A stretch of DNA of 64,000 nt from an uncultured Eubacteriales bacterium (GCA_902777335.1 CACYTF010000019.1:37012-101011), one strand, 5' to 3'; shown: positions 7,955 to 16,803, counted from the first letter of the stretch. Numbers and translations: made by a program. The notes: generated by a model not told the origin, from the letters alone.

Positions 7955-8221
7955 TCACCGGGCGGCGTGCCAGCTGAGGAAGCGCTTATCGCCCATGCGG
8001 ACGCCGCCGCCTGGCAGCACGAGCCGCTCGATCTTCGCGCAGCCGCGGAACACGTCCTCCATCAGGTGGGTCAGGCTCTGGGGCAGCATCGCGCGCTCCA
8101 GGGCGGTGCAGAACGCGAACGCGCTGCCCTCGACCCGCTCCAGCCCCTCGGGCACATCCAGGCGGGCCAGTCCCGAACAGCCGGAAAACTGGCTTTTGAT
8201 CGTGAACCGCTCCGCGCTCAT
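7955..8221 (-). CDS. Short BspA-type leucine-rich repeat protein
   Basis: 88 residues made almost wholly of BspA/LRR_5-like repeats: FSGCSGLARLDVPEGLERV, AFAFCTALERAMLPQSL, VFRGCAKIERLVLPGG. There is no signal peptide, so it is either a cytoplasmic solitary repeat protein or a fragment of a longer surface protein. The ATG at 8221 has GGAGGAA 7 nt upstream on the minus strand, which argues for real translation. It converges on rsr with three bases between the stops. Function is not known. Confidence 0.7.
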   Translation of the reverse strand: MSAERFTIKSQFSGCSGLARLDVPEGLERVEGSAFAFCTALERAMLPQSLTHLMEDVFRGCAKIERLVLPGGGVRMGDKRFLSWHAAR

Positions 8222-8293
8222 GCTGAATTCCTCCGCTCGGGGTGGTATTCCAAGTTCATTATGCCGCGCGACGCGCCGGTTGTCAACCGGGCG

Positions 8294-8323
8294 TTGACGG
8301 CATTTGCATATTTATGCTATCAT
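8294..8323 (+). promoter_or_regulatory. Sigma-A promoter of the phosphoesterase gene
   Basis: TTGACG (8294-8299), an 18-nt spacer and TATCAT (8318-8323) lie 41 nt before the start codon at 8364. Confidence 0.6.
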
Positions 8324-8363
8324 GACGGTGACGGGCAACGACGGCATGGGGGAGGGTCGCGGC

Positions 8364-9098
8364 ATGCATTACGTACTGTCGGATATCCATGGCAACGGCG
8401 CGGCGTTCGACGCGATGCTCGCCAGGATCGACATGCGCCCGGACGACTGCCTGTTCATACTCGGCGACGTGGTGGACCGCGGGCCGGACGGCGTCGAACT
8501 GCTCCGGCGCGTGATGAACATGCGCAATACCACGCTGCTGCTGGGCAACCATGAGCACATGATGATAGACGCCCTCAGGCATCCGGACGACGACTTCGCG
8601 CTGCTGAGGTGGTGGAAAAACGGCTGCGAACCGACCTTCCGGCGCTTCCACGCGCTGGACGAGGGGAGCCGGGAGGCGCTGCTGCGCTATCTGGAATCGC
8701 TCCCCGTCCAGCTTGAGACGCGGGTGAACGGGCGGGATTACTGCCTGGTCCACGCCGCTCCGGTGGAGCTGTACGAGCCGGGCGGGTGGAAGGACGAGCG
8801 GGAATTCGCCGTGTGGCACAGGATGCCCCTGTCACTGCCGCCGCAGCTTCAGGGCAGGACGGTGCTCATCGGCCACACGCCCACCGTGTTTGTGCAGCAG
8901 GCCGACTGGCCGAGGCCGAGGATCGCCCACGGCGACGGCGTGATCGACCTGGACTGCGGCTGCGCGTTCCCGAACGCCGGGGGCCAGCTGGGCTGCCTGC
9001 GGCTGGAGGACATGACGGAATACTACTCGGAGGAGGGCGTCGTGACGGCGCGGGAGGCGGCGCTCTGGAAGGAGATCGCCTGCCGGGCGGAGCGCTGA
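8364..9098 (+). CDS. PrpE/PPP-type metallophosphoesterase
   Basis: 244 residues of the calcineurin-like phosphoesterase fold, PPP branch. Metal ligands are visible in order: DIHGN near the N-terminus, GDVVDRG, GNHEHM, VHAAP and GHTP. This set is typical of Ser/Thr phosphatase-like and diadenosine-tetraphosphatase (PrpE/ApaH-like) enzymes; the substrate cannot be told. The ATG at 8364 (MHYVLSDIHGN) is preferred because GGGGGAGGG lies 8-9 nt upstream and the protein then begins just before the first metal motif, as usual. It is probably monocistronic with its own promoter. It converges on another metallophosphoesterase of a different branch at 9106. Confidence 0.85.
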   Translation: MHYVLSDIHGNGAAFDAMLARIDMRPDDCLFILGDVVDRGPDGVELLRRVMNMRNTTLLLGNHEHMMIDALRHPDDDFALLRWWKNGCEPTFRRFHALDEGSREALLRYLESLPVQLETRVNGRDYCLVHAAPVELYEPGGWKDEREFAVWHRMPLSLPPQLQGRTVLIGHTPTVFVQQADWPRPRIAHGDGVIDLDCGCAFPNAGGQLGCLRLEDMTEYYSEEGVVTAREAALWKEIACRAER

Positions 9099-9105
9099 GC
9101 GGGGC

Positions 9106-9897
9106 TCAGTCGCCGTCGCCCAGACGGAGGTACACGACCTCCCGGGGGTTGAACAGACGGGGGATGAAGCCCGCCGTGTTGGAGAGCCCGGCGCCGACGG
9201 CCATACAGCCGTATGCCCCGCGATACAGGCCCCAGGCGTACTTTGGCAGAAAGCCCTGGCCGGGGGCGTACAGGGGGCGGCCGAACAGCCGGATCTGGCC
9301 GCCGTGGGTGTGGCCGCTCAGCACCAGGTCGATGCGCCGCTCGCTGAGCCAGGGCCGCCAGTATTCGGGGTTGTGCGACAGCAGTATGCGGTAGCCCGCC
9401 TGGCGCTCAAAGCCGTCGAGCCAGTCGAGCTTGGGCTTCGCGGGCACTTTGAACCAGGAACGGTCCCGCTCCGGGTAGCGCTCGCGCTTTCCGGCGCGAA
9501 AGTCGCGGTACTGCGCAACCCGCCCCGAGGAGAGCCCGCCGATCACCACGCCGTTCAGGGCGCGCCAGCCGTCGTCCAAGAGCTGCGCGCCGGTCTGAGT
9601 AAGGAGCCGCAGATCGTCCTCCGAGAGCAGGCAGTCGTGGTTGCCGAGGGACACGAAGGTGGGGGCCAGACCGGCGCACGCGGTCAGAAAGGGCAGTATG
9701 TGCTTTTGGTCGCGCAGTATGAGCCCGGCGCGGCGCGGCATATAGCCTTCGACCAGGTCGCCGGCAAAGCAGATGACGTCCGGCCTGTGCGCGTTCAGGG
9801 ACCTGAGCGCTTCCTGAAAGGGCCGGTTGTGCAGATCCGACAGCAGGGCCACGTTCATGCGCACCGGGGCGCGAAGGGTATAGATCGTATCCTTCAA
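9106..9897 (-). CDS. YkuE/YaeI-type metallophosphoesterase
   Basis: 263 residues with the five calcineurin-like motifs: SDLHN, GDLVEG, GNHD, an SHNPEYW histidine and GHTHGGQIR. The GHTHGGQ ending is characteristic of the YkuE/YaeI group. There is no obvious N-terminal membrane anchor, so it is probably cytoplasmic. TTG at 9897 is chosen because GGAGG (minus strand, 9906-9910) lies 8 nt upstream; another TTG at 9915 has no ribosome site. Substrate unknown. It lies tail to tail with the PrpE-like gene, with seven bases between stops. Confidence 0.85.
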   Translation of the reverse strand: MKDTIYTLRAPVRMNVALLSDLHNRPFQEALRSLNAHRPDVICFAGDLVEGYMPRRAGLILRDQKHILPFLTACAGLAPTFVSLGNHDCLLSEDDLRLLTQTGAQLLDDGWRALNGVVIGGLSSGRVAQYRDFRAGKRERYPERDRSWFKVPAKPKLDWLDGFERQAGYRILLSHNPEYWRPWLSERRIDLVLSGHTHGGQIRLFGRPLYAPGQGFLPKYAWGLYRGAYGCMAVGAGLSNTAGFIPRLFNPREVVYLRLGDGD

Positions 9898-10042
9898 CGG
9901 TATCGCCTCCGACAAGAGTGTGCCACAGCGGGCGGCAATATGGCAAGTTAAACTTGTACGAACGCGCGGCCGCCTACATGCCGTTCACGGCGCTTCAGGG
10001 CGACATTTTGTGCGCCGAAGCCGACGTTTTATCGGCTTGGCC

Positions 10043-10071
10043 TTGCGCGCGGCGGCGCGCCGTGGTATGAT
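10043..10071 (+). promoter_or_regulatory. Promoter of the ABC exporter operon
   Basis: TTGCGC (10043-10048), a 17-nt spacer and TATGAT (10066-10071) stand 47 nt before the ABC ATPase start. Confidence 0.6.
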
Positions 10072-10118
10072 GCAGGCAATCCAAGGCAATAGAAATCCGG
10101 AGAGGGGCAAGGACCGCC

Positions 10119-10847
10119 ATGAGCGAGAGGGCAATGCTTGAAATCAGAAACTACTCCAAATCCTACGGGTCGGAGAAGAAGGCCGTGGACGGCGTGTCGC
10201 TGAGCGTGATGAGCGGCGACATATTCGGCTTCATCGGCCACAACGGCGCGGGCAAGTCCACCACGATCCGCGCGGTGGTGGGGGTGCTGGACTTTACCGA
10301 GGGCGAGATCCTGATCGACGGCCACTCCGTCAAGGCCGACCCCATGGCCTGCAAGCGGGTCACGGCGTACATCCCGGACAACCCGGACCTGTACGAGAAC
10401 CTGACCGGCATACAGTATCTGAACTTTGTAGCCGACGTGTTCGGCCTGAGCGCGGGGGAGCGGGAGGCGCGCATCAAGAAGTACGGCGACCTGTTCGAGA
10501 TCACGAGCGCGCTGGGCGATCTGATCAGCTCCTATTCCCACGGCATGAAGCAGAAGGTCGCCATCATATCGGCGCTGATCCACGCGCCGAAGCTGATGGT
10601 GCTGGACGAGCCCTTCGTGGGGCTGGACCCGAAGGCGAGCTTCACGCTGAAGGCGCTCATGCGCGACATGTGCGCCCAGGGCGCGGCCATATTCTTCTCG
10701 ACCCACGTGCTGGACGTGGCGGAGAAGCTGTGCAATAAGGTCGCCATCATCAAGAATGGGCGGATCGTCGCCTCCGGCACCATGGAGGCGCTCACCGAAG
10801 GACATTCCCTTGAAGAGGCATTCCTGGAGGCGGACAGTGATGAATAA
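10119..10847 (+). CDS. ABC transporter ATP-binding protein (ABC-2 type)
   Basis: 242-residue ATPase. Walker A is GHNGAGKS, the signature is SYSHGMKQK (in place of LSGGQ), Walker B is LMVLDEPFVGLDP, with the switch histidine in STHVLD. The family resembles ABC-2 exporters of the YtrB/EcsA kind in Bacillota. AGAGGGG lies upstream of the ATG at 10119. Its last codons overlap the start of the membrane partner by 8 nt, so the two are translationally coupled. Substrate unknown. Confidence 0.9.
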   Translation: MSERAMLEIRNYSKSYGSEKKAVDGVSLSVMSGDIFGFIGHNGAGKSTTIRAVVGVLDFTEGEILIDGHSVKADPMACKRVTAYIPDNPDLYENLTGIQYLNFVADVFGLSAGEREARIKKYGDLFEITSALGDLISSYSHGMKQKVAIISALIHAPKLMVLDEPFVGLDPKASFTLKALMRDMCAQGAAIFFSTHVLDVAEKLCNKVAIIKNGRIVASGTMEALTEGHSLEEAFLEADSDE

Positions 10848-12444
10848 CGGCATTCTGCTGCTCCGGACGCTGCTGCTGTCCACCAGCCAGCGCAACCAGC
10901 TGAAGCACACCACCGACAAAAAGAAAAAGCGGAAGATCATCGGCAACACCGTCGGCACAGTGGTGCTGTACGCCATGCTGATCGCGTTCTGCGTGGCCGT
11001 CTGCATCGGCTTCGGCAAATTCGGCTTCATCGGCGCCGCGCCCCAGATGTGCGCGCTGACGGTCAGCGCCATGGCCTTCGTGCTGACGCTTTTCAAGACC
11101 AACGGCTACCTGTTCAACTTCAAGGAATACGACATGCTGATGTCGCTGCCCTTTGAGAGCAGCACCGTGGCCGCCTGCAAGTTCCTGTACATGTACCTGA
11201 AGAGCCTGCCCTGGTTCCTGCTCATATCGCTCTCCATGCTGGGGGGCTACGGCTACTACGCCCGGCCCGCCGCCGGCGTGTACCCGCTGTGGGTGCTGCT
11301 GTCGCTGCTTTTGCCGGGCATACCGATGCTGATCGCGTCGTTCCTGGGCTTTCTGATCGCCCGGATCAGCGCCGGGTTCCGGAAGACCAACATCGTCCAG
11401 ACGGTGCTGACGTTCGTATTCATACTGCTGTGCTTCTCGCTGCGCTTTTTCATTGAGAGCATGTTCCGGAACGACCAGGTGCAGATCACCCTGCGCAGGG
11501 CCGCCGACTTCACCGGCGGCGCGTCGAAATACTACCTGCCCGTCCGCTGGTTCACCGACGCGGTCACAAAGCCCAGCCTCTCGGGGGCGCTGCTGCTGGC
11601 GGGCCTGACGATACTGCTGTTCGCGGCGGTGTTCGCCATTGTGGGCCGGTCCTACAGGAACATCAACTCGGCGATGAAGTCCCACGCCGCGGCGAAGCGC
11701 TTCCGCATGGGGGCGCAGAAGCGGCGCAGCGTGGTCCTCTCCATCGCGTTCAAGGAGTTCAAGCGGCTGACCGGCTCCACCGTGTACATGACCAACAACG
11801 CGATGGGCATGCTGCTGGCCGCGATCGTGGGGCTCGTCACGCTCGTCATCGGCGCGGACAGGATCATCTCCACCGTCACGGCGGGCGCGCCCATCACCCC
11901 GGCCATGCTCCAGCCGGCCATACCGTTCATCGTCCACTTCTTCATCGGCATGGTCGCCACCACGGCCTGCTCGCCTTCGCTGGAGGGCAAGAACTACTGG
12001 ATACTCCAGAGCCTGCCCATCGAGAAGAAGACCGTCTACCGCGGCAAGATGCTGTTCAACCTGCTGCTGACGGTGCCGTTCATGGCCTTCTCGACGCTGT
12101 GCATGTGCGTATCGGCCCATGTGCCCGCGCTGAACGCGGCGCTGTATCTGCTGCTGGGCCTTGCGCTGTGCGCGTTCTCGACGGCCTGGGGCTGCGTGTG
12201 CGGCATCCGCCACATGCGGCTGGACTGGGAGAATGAGATCGAGGTGGTCAAGCAGAGCGCCGCCGTGGCCATCTACATGCTGCCCAACATGTTCGTGGTG
12301 ATGGGCCTGATCGTGCTGATGGTGGTGCTGGGCCTGCGCATGGACCACCGGCTGCTGACGCTGTTGATGACCGCGATCGCCTCCGCCCTCGCCGCGCTGT
12401 GCTACGGCTGGGCGATGGCGCTGACGAAGAAGATCAAGCCCTGA
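10840..12444 (+). CDS. ABC exporter membrane subunit
   Basis: 534 residues with about a dozen hydrophobic segments separated by short polar loops, beginning after a basic stretch (TDKKKKRKIIGN). It is the permease partner of the overlapping ATPase gene. The long single-chain form resembles the large multi-span permeases of EcsB/YtrC-like exporters. The ATG at 10840 has CTGGAGG 9 nt upstream within the ATPase gene. Likely substrates in this class are lipids, peptides or antibiotics, but nothing in the sequence decides this. Confidence 0.8.
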   Translation: MNNGILLLRTLLLSTSQRNQLKHTTDKKKKRKIIGNTVGTVVLYAMLIAFCVAVCIGFGKFGFIGAAPQMCALTVSAMAFVLTLFKTNGYLFNFKEYDMLMSLPFESSTVAACKFLYMYLKSLPWFLLISLSMLGGYGYYARPAAGVYPLWVLLSLLLPGIPMLIASFLGFLIARISAGFRKTNIVQTVLTFVFILLCFSLRFFIESMFRNDQVQITLRRAADFTGGASKYYLPVRWFTDAVTKPSLSGALLLAGLTILLFAAVFAIVGRSYRNINSAMKSHAAAKRFRMGAQKRRSVVLSIAFKEFKRLTGSTVYMTNNAMGMLLAAIVGLVTLVIGADRIISTVTAGAPITPAMLQPAIPFIVHFFIGMVATTACSPSLEGKNYWILQSLPIEKKTVYRGKMLFNLLLTVPFMAFSTLCMCVSAHVPALNAALYLLLGLALCAFSTAWGCVCGIRHMRLDWENEIEVVKQSAAVAIYMLPNMFVVMGLIVLMVVLGLRMDHRLLTLLMTAIASALAALCYGWAMALTKKIKP

Positions 12445-12528
12445 TTAAGAACCGGCGCGCACGGGCCGGCATTTGAACCCACTGAAAAACGTAGATACCG
12501 TTAATTCCCAAAAATGCGAAAATGGGTA

Positions 12529-12557
12529 TTGACAACGCCCGGGATTTGTAGTATTAT
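12529..12557 (+). promoter_or_regulatory. Promoter of the tRNA cluster
   Basis: TTGACA (12529-12534), a 17-nt spacer and TATTAT (12552-12557): close to consensus, about 38 nt before tRNA-Val. The 84 nt between the permease stop and this promoter hold nothing I recognise. Confidence 0.8.
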
Positions 12558-12594
12558 ATTTCATGTCGTCACGACGGCGACATGAGGAACAATT

Positions 12595-12670
12595 GGGAGC
12601 ATAGCTCAGCTGGGAGAGCATTTGCCTTACAAGCAAAGGGTCACAGGTTCGAGCCCTGTTGTTCCCACCA
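12595..12670 (+). tRNA. tRNA-Val (TAC)
   Basis: Acceptor GGGAGCA/TGTTCCC, anticodon loop CTTACAA (TAC), T-loop TTCGAGC, discriminator A and encoded CCA. First gene of the cluster. Confidence 0.95.
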
Positions 12671-12673
12671 TGT

Positions 12674-12715
12674 GGCGCGGTAAGGTCGAGGGTTCGAGCC
12701 CCTTCCGCGTCGCCA
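12674..12715 (+). pseudogene. Truncated tRNA-Asp: acceptor stem and T-arm only
   Basis: GGCGCGG (12674-12680) pairs with CCGCGTC (12705-12711). Between them are only TAAGGTC and a T-arm (GAGGG/CCCTT with loop TTCGAGC). G plus encoded CCA end it at 12715. The flanks match a bacterial tRNA-Asp, but the D-arm and anticodon arm, about 34 nt, are missing. The place between Val and Phe is where Asp often stands in Bacillota clusters. Either a deletion, leaving a minihelix, or an assembly error. Confidence 0.8.
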
Positions 12716-12718
12716 CTT

Positions 12719-12794
12719 GCCCAGGTAGCTCAGTCGGTAGAGCAGTAGACTGAAAATCTACGTGTCGATGGTTCGATTCCGTCCCTGGGCACCA
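12719..12794 (+). tRNA. tRNA-Phe (GAA)
   Basis: Acceptor GCCCAGG/CCTGGGC, anticodon loop CTGAAAA (GAA), T-loop TTCGATT, discriminator A, CCA encoded. Confidence 0.95.
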
Positions 12795-12797
12795 TTT

Positions 12798-12873
12798 GCG
12801 GTAGTAGCTCAGTTGGTAGAGCGCCACCTTGCCAAGGTGGAGGTCGCGAGTCCGAGTCTCGTCTACCGCTCCA
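12798..12873 (+). tRNA. tRNA-Gly (GCC)
   Basis: Acceptor GCGGTAG/CTACCGC, anticodon loop TTGCCAA (GCC), T-loop TCCGAGT, discriminator T, CCA encoded. Confidence 0.95.
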
Positions 12874-12907
12874 ATCGTCGGCGCGCGCCGGAGCGCGCGC
12901 CGAATTT

Positions 12908-12982
12908 GGTGCCATAGCCAAGTGGTAAGGCAAAGGTCTGCAAAACCTTCATTCCCCGGTCCGAATCCGGGTGGCACCTCCA
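12908..12982 (+). tRNA. tRNA-Cys (GCA)
   Basis: Acceptor GGTGCCA/TGGCACC, anticodon loop CTGCAAA (GCA), T-loop TCCGAAT, discriminator T as usual for Cys, CCA encoded. Confidence 0.95.
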
Positions 12983-12983
12983 A

Positions 12984-13014
12984 AAAACCTGCCTCGAAAG
13001 AGGCAGGTTTTTTT
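12984..13014 (+). terminator. Terminator of the tRNA cluster
   Basis: CCTGCCTC, GAAA tetraloop, GAGGCAGG and seven T: a textbook intrinsic terminator. A preceding A-run lets it also serve the minus strand. Confidence 0.9.
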
Positions 13015-13028
13015 GCGCGGGGGAGAGG

Positions 13029-14204
13029 CTATGCGCGTATGACCGTTCCGCCCAGCTCCTTCTGGCGGGCCTTGTCCACGTACAGCCTGTCGTCCGCCCG
13101 CTGCATGCAGCGCTGGAAGGTATCGTCCTTCGCGGCCAGTTCGTCGTATCCGGCGCCGATGGAGAGTATGTAGGGCGCCTGCTCCTTCCGGCAGCGCGCT
13201 TCGATCTGCCCGCGGATCTCCGCGATCAGCGGCTCGATCTCATCGTCCGACGCCGGGTGGACGATCAGTATGAACTCGTCGCCGCCGTAGCGGGCGAGGA
13301 ACGTGGGCGTGCTGCGGTTTCGGAGGACGCTGCGCAGGCTATCGGCCACCAGGATCAGCGCCCGGTCGCCCTCCGCGTGGCCGTAGGTGTCGTTGATGGC
13401 CTTGAAGTCGTTGATGTCGAACATGACCACGTAGGTCCGCCGGCCCTCGCGGCGGATGTTGGCCTTCACCGAGGTGTAGTGCAGCAGCTGGCCCCGGTTG
13501 TTCAGCGCCGTCAGCGGGTCCGTGGAGATCTGGGTGTCCATGGCGCTGATGTAGAACAGCAGCATCAGTATCGCGCAGCAGAAGCAGAAGATCGGCGTCT
13601 CCGGCAGCAGCAGCACCTGGATGAGGCCCCCCAGTATGACCATCAGCGGGAAGAGGCCGACGAACAGGTGCTTTCTGCTTTCGATGGGGTTTTCCTCGCG
13701 CCGCGCCCGCTTGACGGCGTACCCGAGCACCGCCGCGATGTAGACGCAGGGAACGGTGATCTGGAAGGCGGAATAGGGGGGCTGCAGCTCAAGGCCCTCG
13801 CTGAGCAGTACGCGGGGCGCGATGAGATAGGTGACGATGAGCGCGACGGTGGAGGCGACGAAGGGCAGAAGTAAGAGGACCTTGCAGAGGCGCTTGTCCC
13901 GGTAGGGCACCTGCTCCACGGCCATCACGTAGCGCAGCCAGCAGTAGGTGATGGCGGACATGAGCACGCAGTTGGCGAAATTCGTGGACAGCACGGTGAA
14001 GTGGTTGCGCGGCAGCATGCCGGCGATCACCGCCGCCCAGATTGCGTCGGAGACGAAATAGAGCATGAACGCGATCAGCGCGTGGTCGTATTTGATCTGC
14101 TTGTCCTGCCGGTCTACGCTGAGCAGATCCCGCCCCAGCATGATCCCGAATATGATCACGCAGACAAGGCTCGCCTCGGTGTAGTAGATAAAGTATTCGG
14201 ACAT
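13029..14204 (-). CDS. Membrane diguanylate cyclase (GGDEF)
   Basis: 391 residues. The first ~220 hold six or more hydrophobic helices (membrane sensor); the rest is a GGDEF domain with DPLTALNNRGQL, FDINDFKAINDTYGHAEGD and an intact RYGGDEF active site, so it should make cyclic di-GMP from two GTP. The RxxD inhibitory site that normally lies five residues before GGDEF is absent (STPT there), so product feedback through that site is not expected. It has its own promoter at 14335-14307. It stands alone, converging on the tRNA cluster. Confidence 0.9.
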   Translation of the reverse strand: MSEYFIYYTEASLVCVIIFGIMLGRDLLSVDRQDKQIKYDHALIAFMLYFVSDAIWAAVIAGMLPRNHFTVLSTNFANCVLMSAITYCWLRYVMAVEQVPYRDKRLCKVLLLLPFVASTVALIVTYLIAPRVLLSEGLELQPPYSAFQITVPCVYIAAVLGYAVKRARREENPIESRKHLFVGLFPLMVILGGLIQVLLLPETPIFCFCCAILMLLFYISAMDTQISTDPLTALNNRGQLLHYTSVKANIRREGRRTYVVMFDINDFKAINDTYGHAEGDRALILVADSLRSVLRNRSTPTFLARYGGDEFILIVHPASDDEIEPLIAEIRGQIEARCRKEQAPYILSIGAGYDELAAKDDTFQRCMQRADDRLYVDKARQKELGGTVIRA

Positions 14205-14306
14205 CGCTTGCTTCCCTTCCTTACGGGCGCCGGTACGAGAGTCGCAGCCACGCCCGGTATGGGATCGACGGTCATCCCGCCGGTTACAAACAAACCCATA
14301 ATTTAT

Positions 14307-14335
14307 ATTTTATCACAGCCCGGGTGGCGTGTCAA
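14307..14335 (-). promoter_or_regulatory. Promoter of the GGDEF gene
   Basis: On the minus strand TTGACA (14335-14330), a 17-nt spacer and TAAAAT (14312-14307). Confidence 0.75.
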
Positions 14336-14379
14336 TTCAATCATTTGCGCGCATGGCTGAAATCACCAGTGCCAGACCT

Positions 14380-14407
14380 TTGATTCTTAACATGCTTCCT
14401 GTATACT
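14380..14407 (+). promoter_or_regulatory. Promoter of lon
   Basis: TTGATT (14380-14385), a 16-nt spacer and TATACT (14402-14407), 34 nt before the start. No CIRCE or CtsR heptad repeat was noticed around it. Confidence 0.6.
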
Positions 14408-14440
14408 ATCTGATACCAATACACACGGGGGAAACGCCAA

Positions 14441-16798
14441 TTGAGCAAGGTCAAACACCGGATAGAGGCCGACAGGCTGCCGCTGCTGCCGCTGAGGGGC
14501 GTGGTGGTCTTTCCGAATACGGTCATCACCATAGACGCCGCGCGGGATCGCTCCATCGCTGCCGTGCGCGCCGCCGCTCAGGGCGAGGATCAGCGGCTGT
14601 TCGTGGTCACCCAGCGGAACACGCTGACGGAGCACCCGGCCCTGGAGGACCTGTACACCATGGGCACGGTGGCCGTGGTGAAGCAGGTGCTGCACCTGCC
14701 GGACGGCACCGTGCGGGTGCTGCTGGAGGGCCGCGACCGGGCCATGCTGCTCAAGGTGTTTGAGGAGGACGCGCTGCAGCGCGCCGAGATCGCGGCGGTG
14801 TCGTTCGACGAGATCCTGTACACCGACGCCTCCCAGAGGGCGCTGATGCGCGCCGTGCGCGCGCTGGCGGCGCAGGCCTGCCGGGCCCGGGACATCAACA
14901 TGCCGGAGCTGCTGCAGGCCATAGAGGGCGAGCGCAACCCCTCGGTGCTTTCAGACGTGGCGGCCTCCAACCTGCTCACCCAAGTCGAGGACAGGCAGGC
15001 TCTGTTGGAGTGCGCCGACGTGAACCAGCGGCTGCAGCTGCTGCTGGAGAAGCTGGCGGACGAGGTCCAGATCGCCGAGCTGGAGGAGCGCATACACGCC
15101 CGCGTCCAGGAGTATATGGACAAGGCCAACCATGAATACTACCTGCGGGAGCAGATTCGCGCCATACAGGAGGAGCTGGGCGACGACGAGGACGAGGAGG
15201 TCACCGAGCTGCGCAAGCGCATACAGGCCTCCAAGCTGCCCCCGGCGGCCCGCGAGCACGTGGAGAAGGAGCTGAAGCGGCTGGCCCGCAGCTCCGTGCA
15301 CGCGCCGGAGAGCGGCGTCAGCCAGAACTACATCGAGTACATGCTGGAGCTGCCCTGGGACGTGTACGACCCCTCTTCCATCGACATCGCCAAGGCGCGG
15401 AAGATCCTGGAGGCCGACCACTACGGCATGGAGGACGTGAAGCGCCGCCTGATCGAGTACCTGGCGGTGCGGTCCGTGGCCGCCGACAAGCTGAAGAGCC
15501 CGATCATCTGCCTGGTGGGCCCGCCCGGCGTGGGCAAGACCTCCATCGCCCAGTCCATCGCGCGGGCGCTGGACAGGAAGTTCACGCGGCTCTCCCTGGG
15601 CGGCGTGCACGACGAGGCCGAGATCCGCGGCCACCGCAAGACCTACGTGGGGGCGATGCCGGGGCGCATCATCTCCGCCATCCGCCAGTGCAAGGCGATG
15701 AACCCGGTGTTTTTGCTGGACGAGATCGACAAGCTGTCCAGGGACATGCGGGGCGACCCGGCCTCCGCGATGCTGGAGGCCCTGGACCCGGCCCAGAACA
15801 ACGCCTTCCGCGACCACTACCTGGAGGTGCCCTTCGACCTGTCGGACGTGCTGTTCATCACCACGGCCAATTCGCTGGACACCATCGACCCGGCGCTGCT
15901 GGATCGCATGGAGGTCATCGAGGTGCCCAGCTACACCGGCGCGGAGAAGCTGCAGATCGCCAAGCGCCACCTGCTGCCCAAGCAGCGCGAGGCCCACAAC
16001 CTGTCCAAGGGCCAGCTGAAGCTATCGGACAAGGCCATTGAGGCGCTGATCGACGGCTACACCCGGGAGTCGGGCGTCCGCACGCTGGAGCGGCAGATCG
16101 CCCAGCTGTGCCGCCGGGCCACGCTGCACCTGATGGAGCACCCGGAGGACAGGAGCGTGTCCATAAAGCCCCGGGACCTGAAGGCCTACCTGGGCGCGCC
16201 CAGGTATCTGCGCCAGCCCGTGGCCGAGCGCGCCGAGGTGGGCGTGGTCAACGGCCTGGCCTGGACCAGCGTGGGCGGCGAGGTCATGCCGGTGGAGGCC
16301 GTGTGCTTTCCCGGCAAGGGCGGCATGAAGCTGACCGGCAAGCTGGGGGAGGTCATGAAGGAGTCGGCGGAGCTGGCCCGCAGCGTGGTGCGCGCGCGGC
16401 TTGAGGCCTGGGGCGCGGCGCCGGACTTCTTCGACAGGCACGACGTGCACATCCACGTGCCGGAGGGCGCGGTGCCCAAGGACGGCCCCTCGGCGGGCGT
16501 GGCGCTCAGCTGCGCGCTGATGTCGGCGGTCACAGGCCTGGCGGCCAGCGGCAGCTACGCCATGACCGGCGAGATCACGCTGCACGGCCGGGTGCTGCCC
16601 ATCGGCGGCGTGAAGGAAAAGCTGCTGGCGGCCTACCGGCAGGGCATCACGCGCATACTGCTGCCCCGGGAGAACGAGAAGGACCTGGAGAAGCTGGACG
16701 CCGAGATCCTGAAGAAATTCGACATACGCCTTCTGGACCGGGTGGACGAGGCGCTGGACGCCGTGCTGATCAAGGACGGCGTGAGACAGGCAGGTTGA
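14441..16798 (+). CDS. lon: ATP-dependent protease Lon
   Basis: 785 residues, the normal length of bacterial Lon. Order: N-terminal substrate domain (LPLLPLRGVVVFPNTVI), coiled-coil region, AAA+ module with Walker A GPPGVGKTS and Walker B VFLLDEIDK, sensor region with YTRESGVRTLERQI, and the protease domain with the Ser in PKDGPSAG and the Lys in GGVKEKLLAA (Ser-Lys dyad). It is a cytosolic hexamer degrading misfolded and regulatory proteins. TTG at 14441 is taken as the start: GGGGGA lies about 10 nt upstream and the protein begins at the usual place. engB follows after 5 nt, the common lon-engB pairing of Bacillota. Confidence 0.97.
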   Translation: MSKVKHRIEADRLPLLPLRGVVVFPNTVITIDAARDRSIAAVRAAAQGEDQRLFVVTQRNTLTEHPALEDLYTMGTVAVVKQVLHLPDGTVRVLLEGRDRAMLLKVFEEDALQRAEIAAVSFDEILYTDASQRALMRAVRALAAQACRARDINMPELLQAIEGERNPSVLSDVAASNLLTQVEDRQALLECADVNQRLQLLLEKLADEVQIAELEERIHARVQEYMDKANHEYYLREQIRAIQEELGDDEDEEVTELRKRIQASKLPPAAREHVEKELKRLARSSVHAPESGVSQNYIEYMLELPWDVYDPSSIDIAKARKILEADHYGMEDVKRRLIEYLAVRSVAADKLKSPIICLVGPPGVGKTSIAQSIARALDRKFTRLSLGGVHDEAEIRGHRKTYVGAMPGRIISAIRQCKAMNPVFLLDEIDKLSRDMRGDPASAMLEALDPAQNNAFRDHYLEVPFDLSDVLFITTANSLDTIDPALLDRMEVIEVPSYTGAEKLQIAKRHLLPKQREAHNLSKGQLKLSDKAIEALIDGYTRESGVRTLERQIAQLCRRATLHLMEHPEDRSVSIKPRDLKAYLGAPRYLRQPVAERAEVGVVNGLAWTSVGGEVMPVEAVCFPGKGGMKLTGKLGEVMKESAELARSVVRARLEAWGAAPDFFDRHDVHIHVPEGAVPKDGPSAGVALSCALMSAVTGLAASGSYAMTGEITLHGRVLPIGGVKEKLLAAYRQGITRILLPRENEKDLEKLDAEILKKFDIRLLDRVDEALDAVLIKDGVRQAG

Positions 16799-16803
16799 GC
16801 GCC

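Noticed and set aside
14341..14440. CIRCE or CtsR operator before lon
   Set aside because: I saw no CIRCE inverted repeat and no GGTCAAA-type tandem heptad in the leader.
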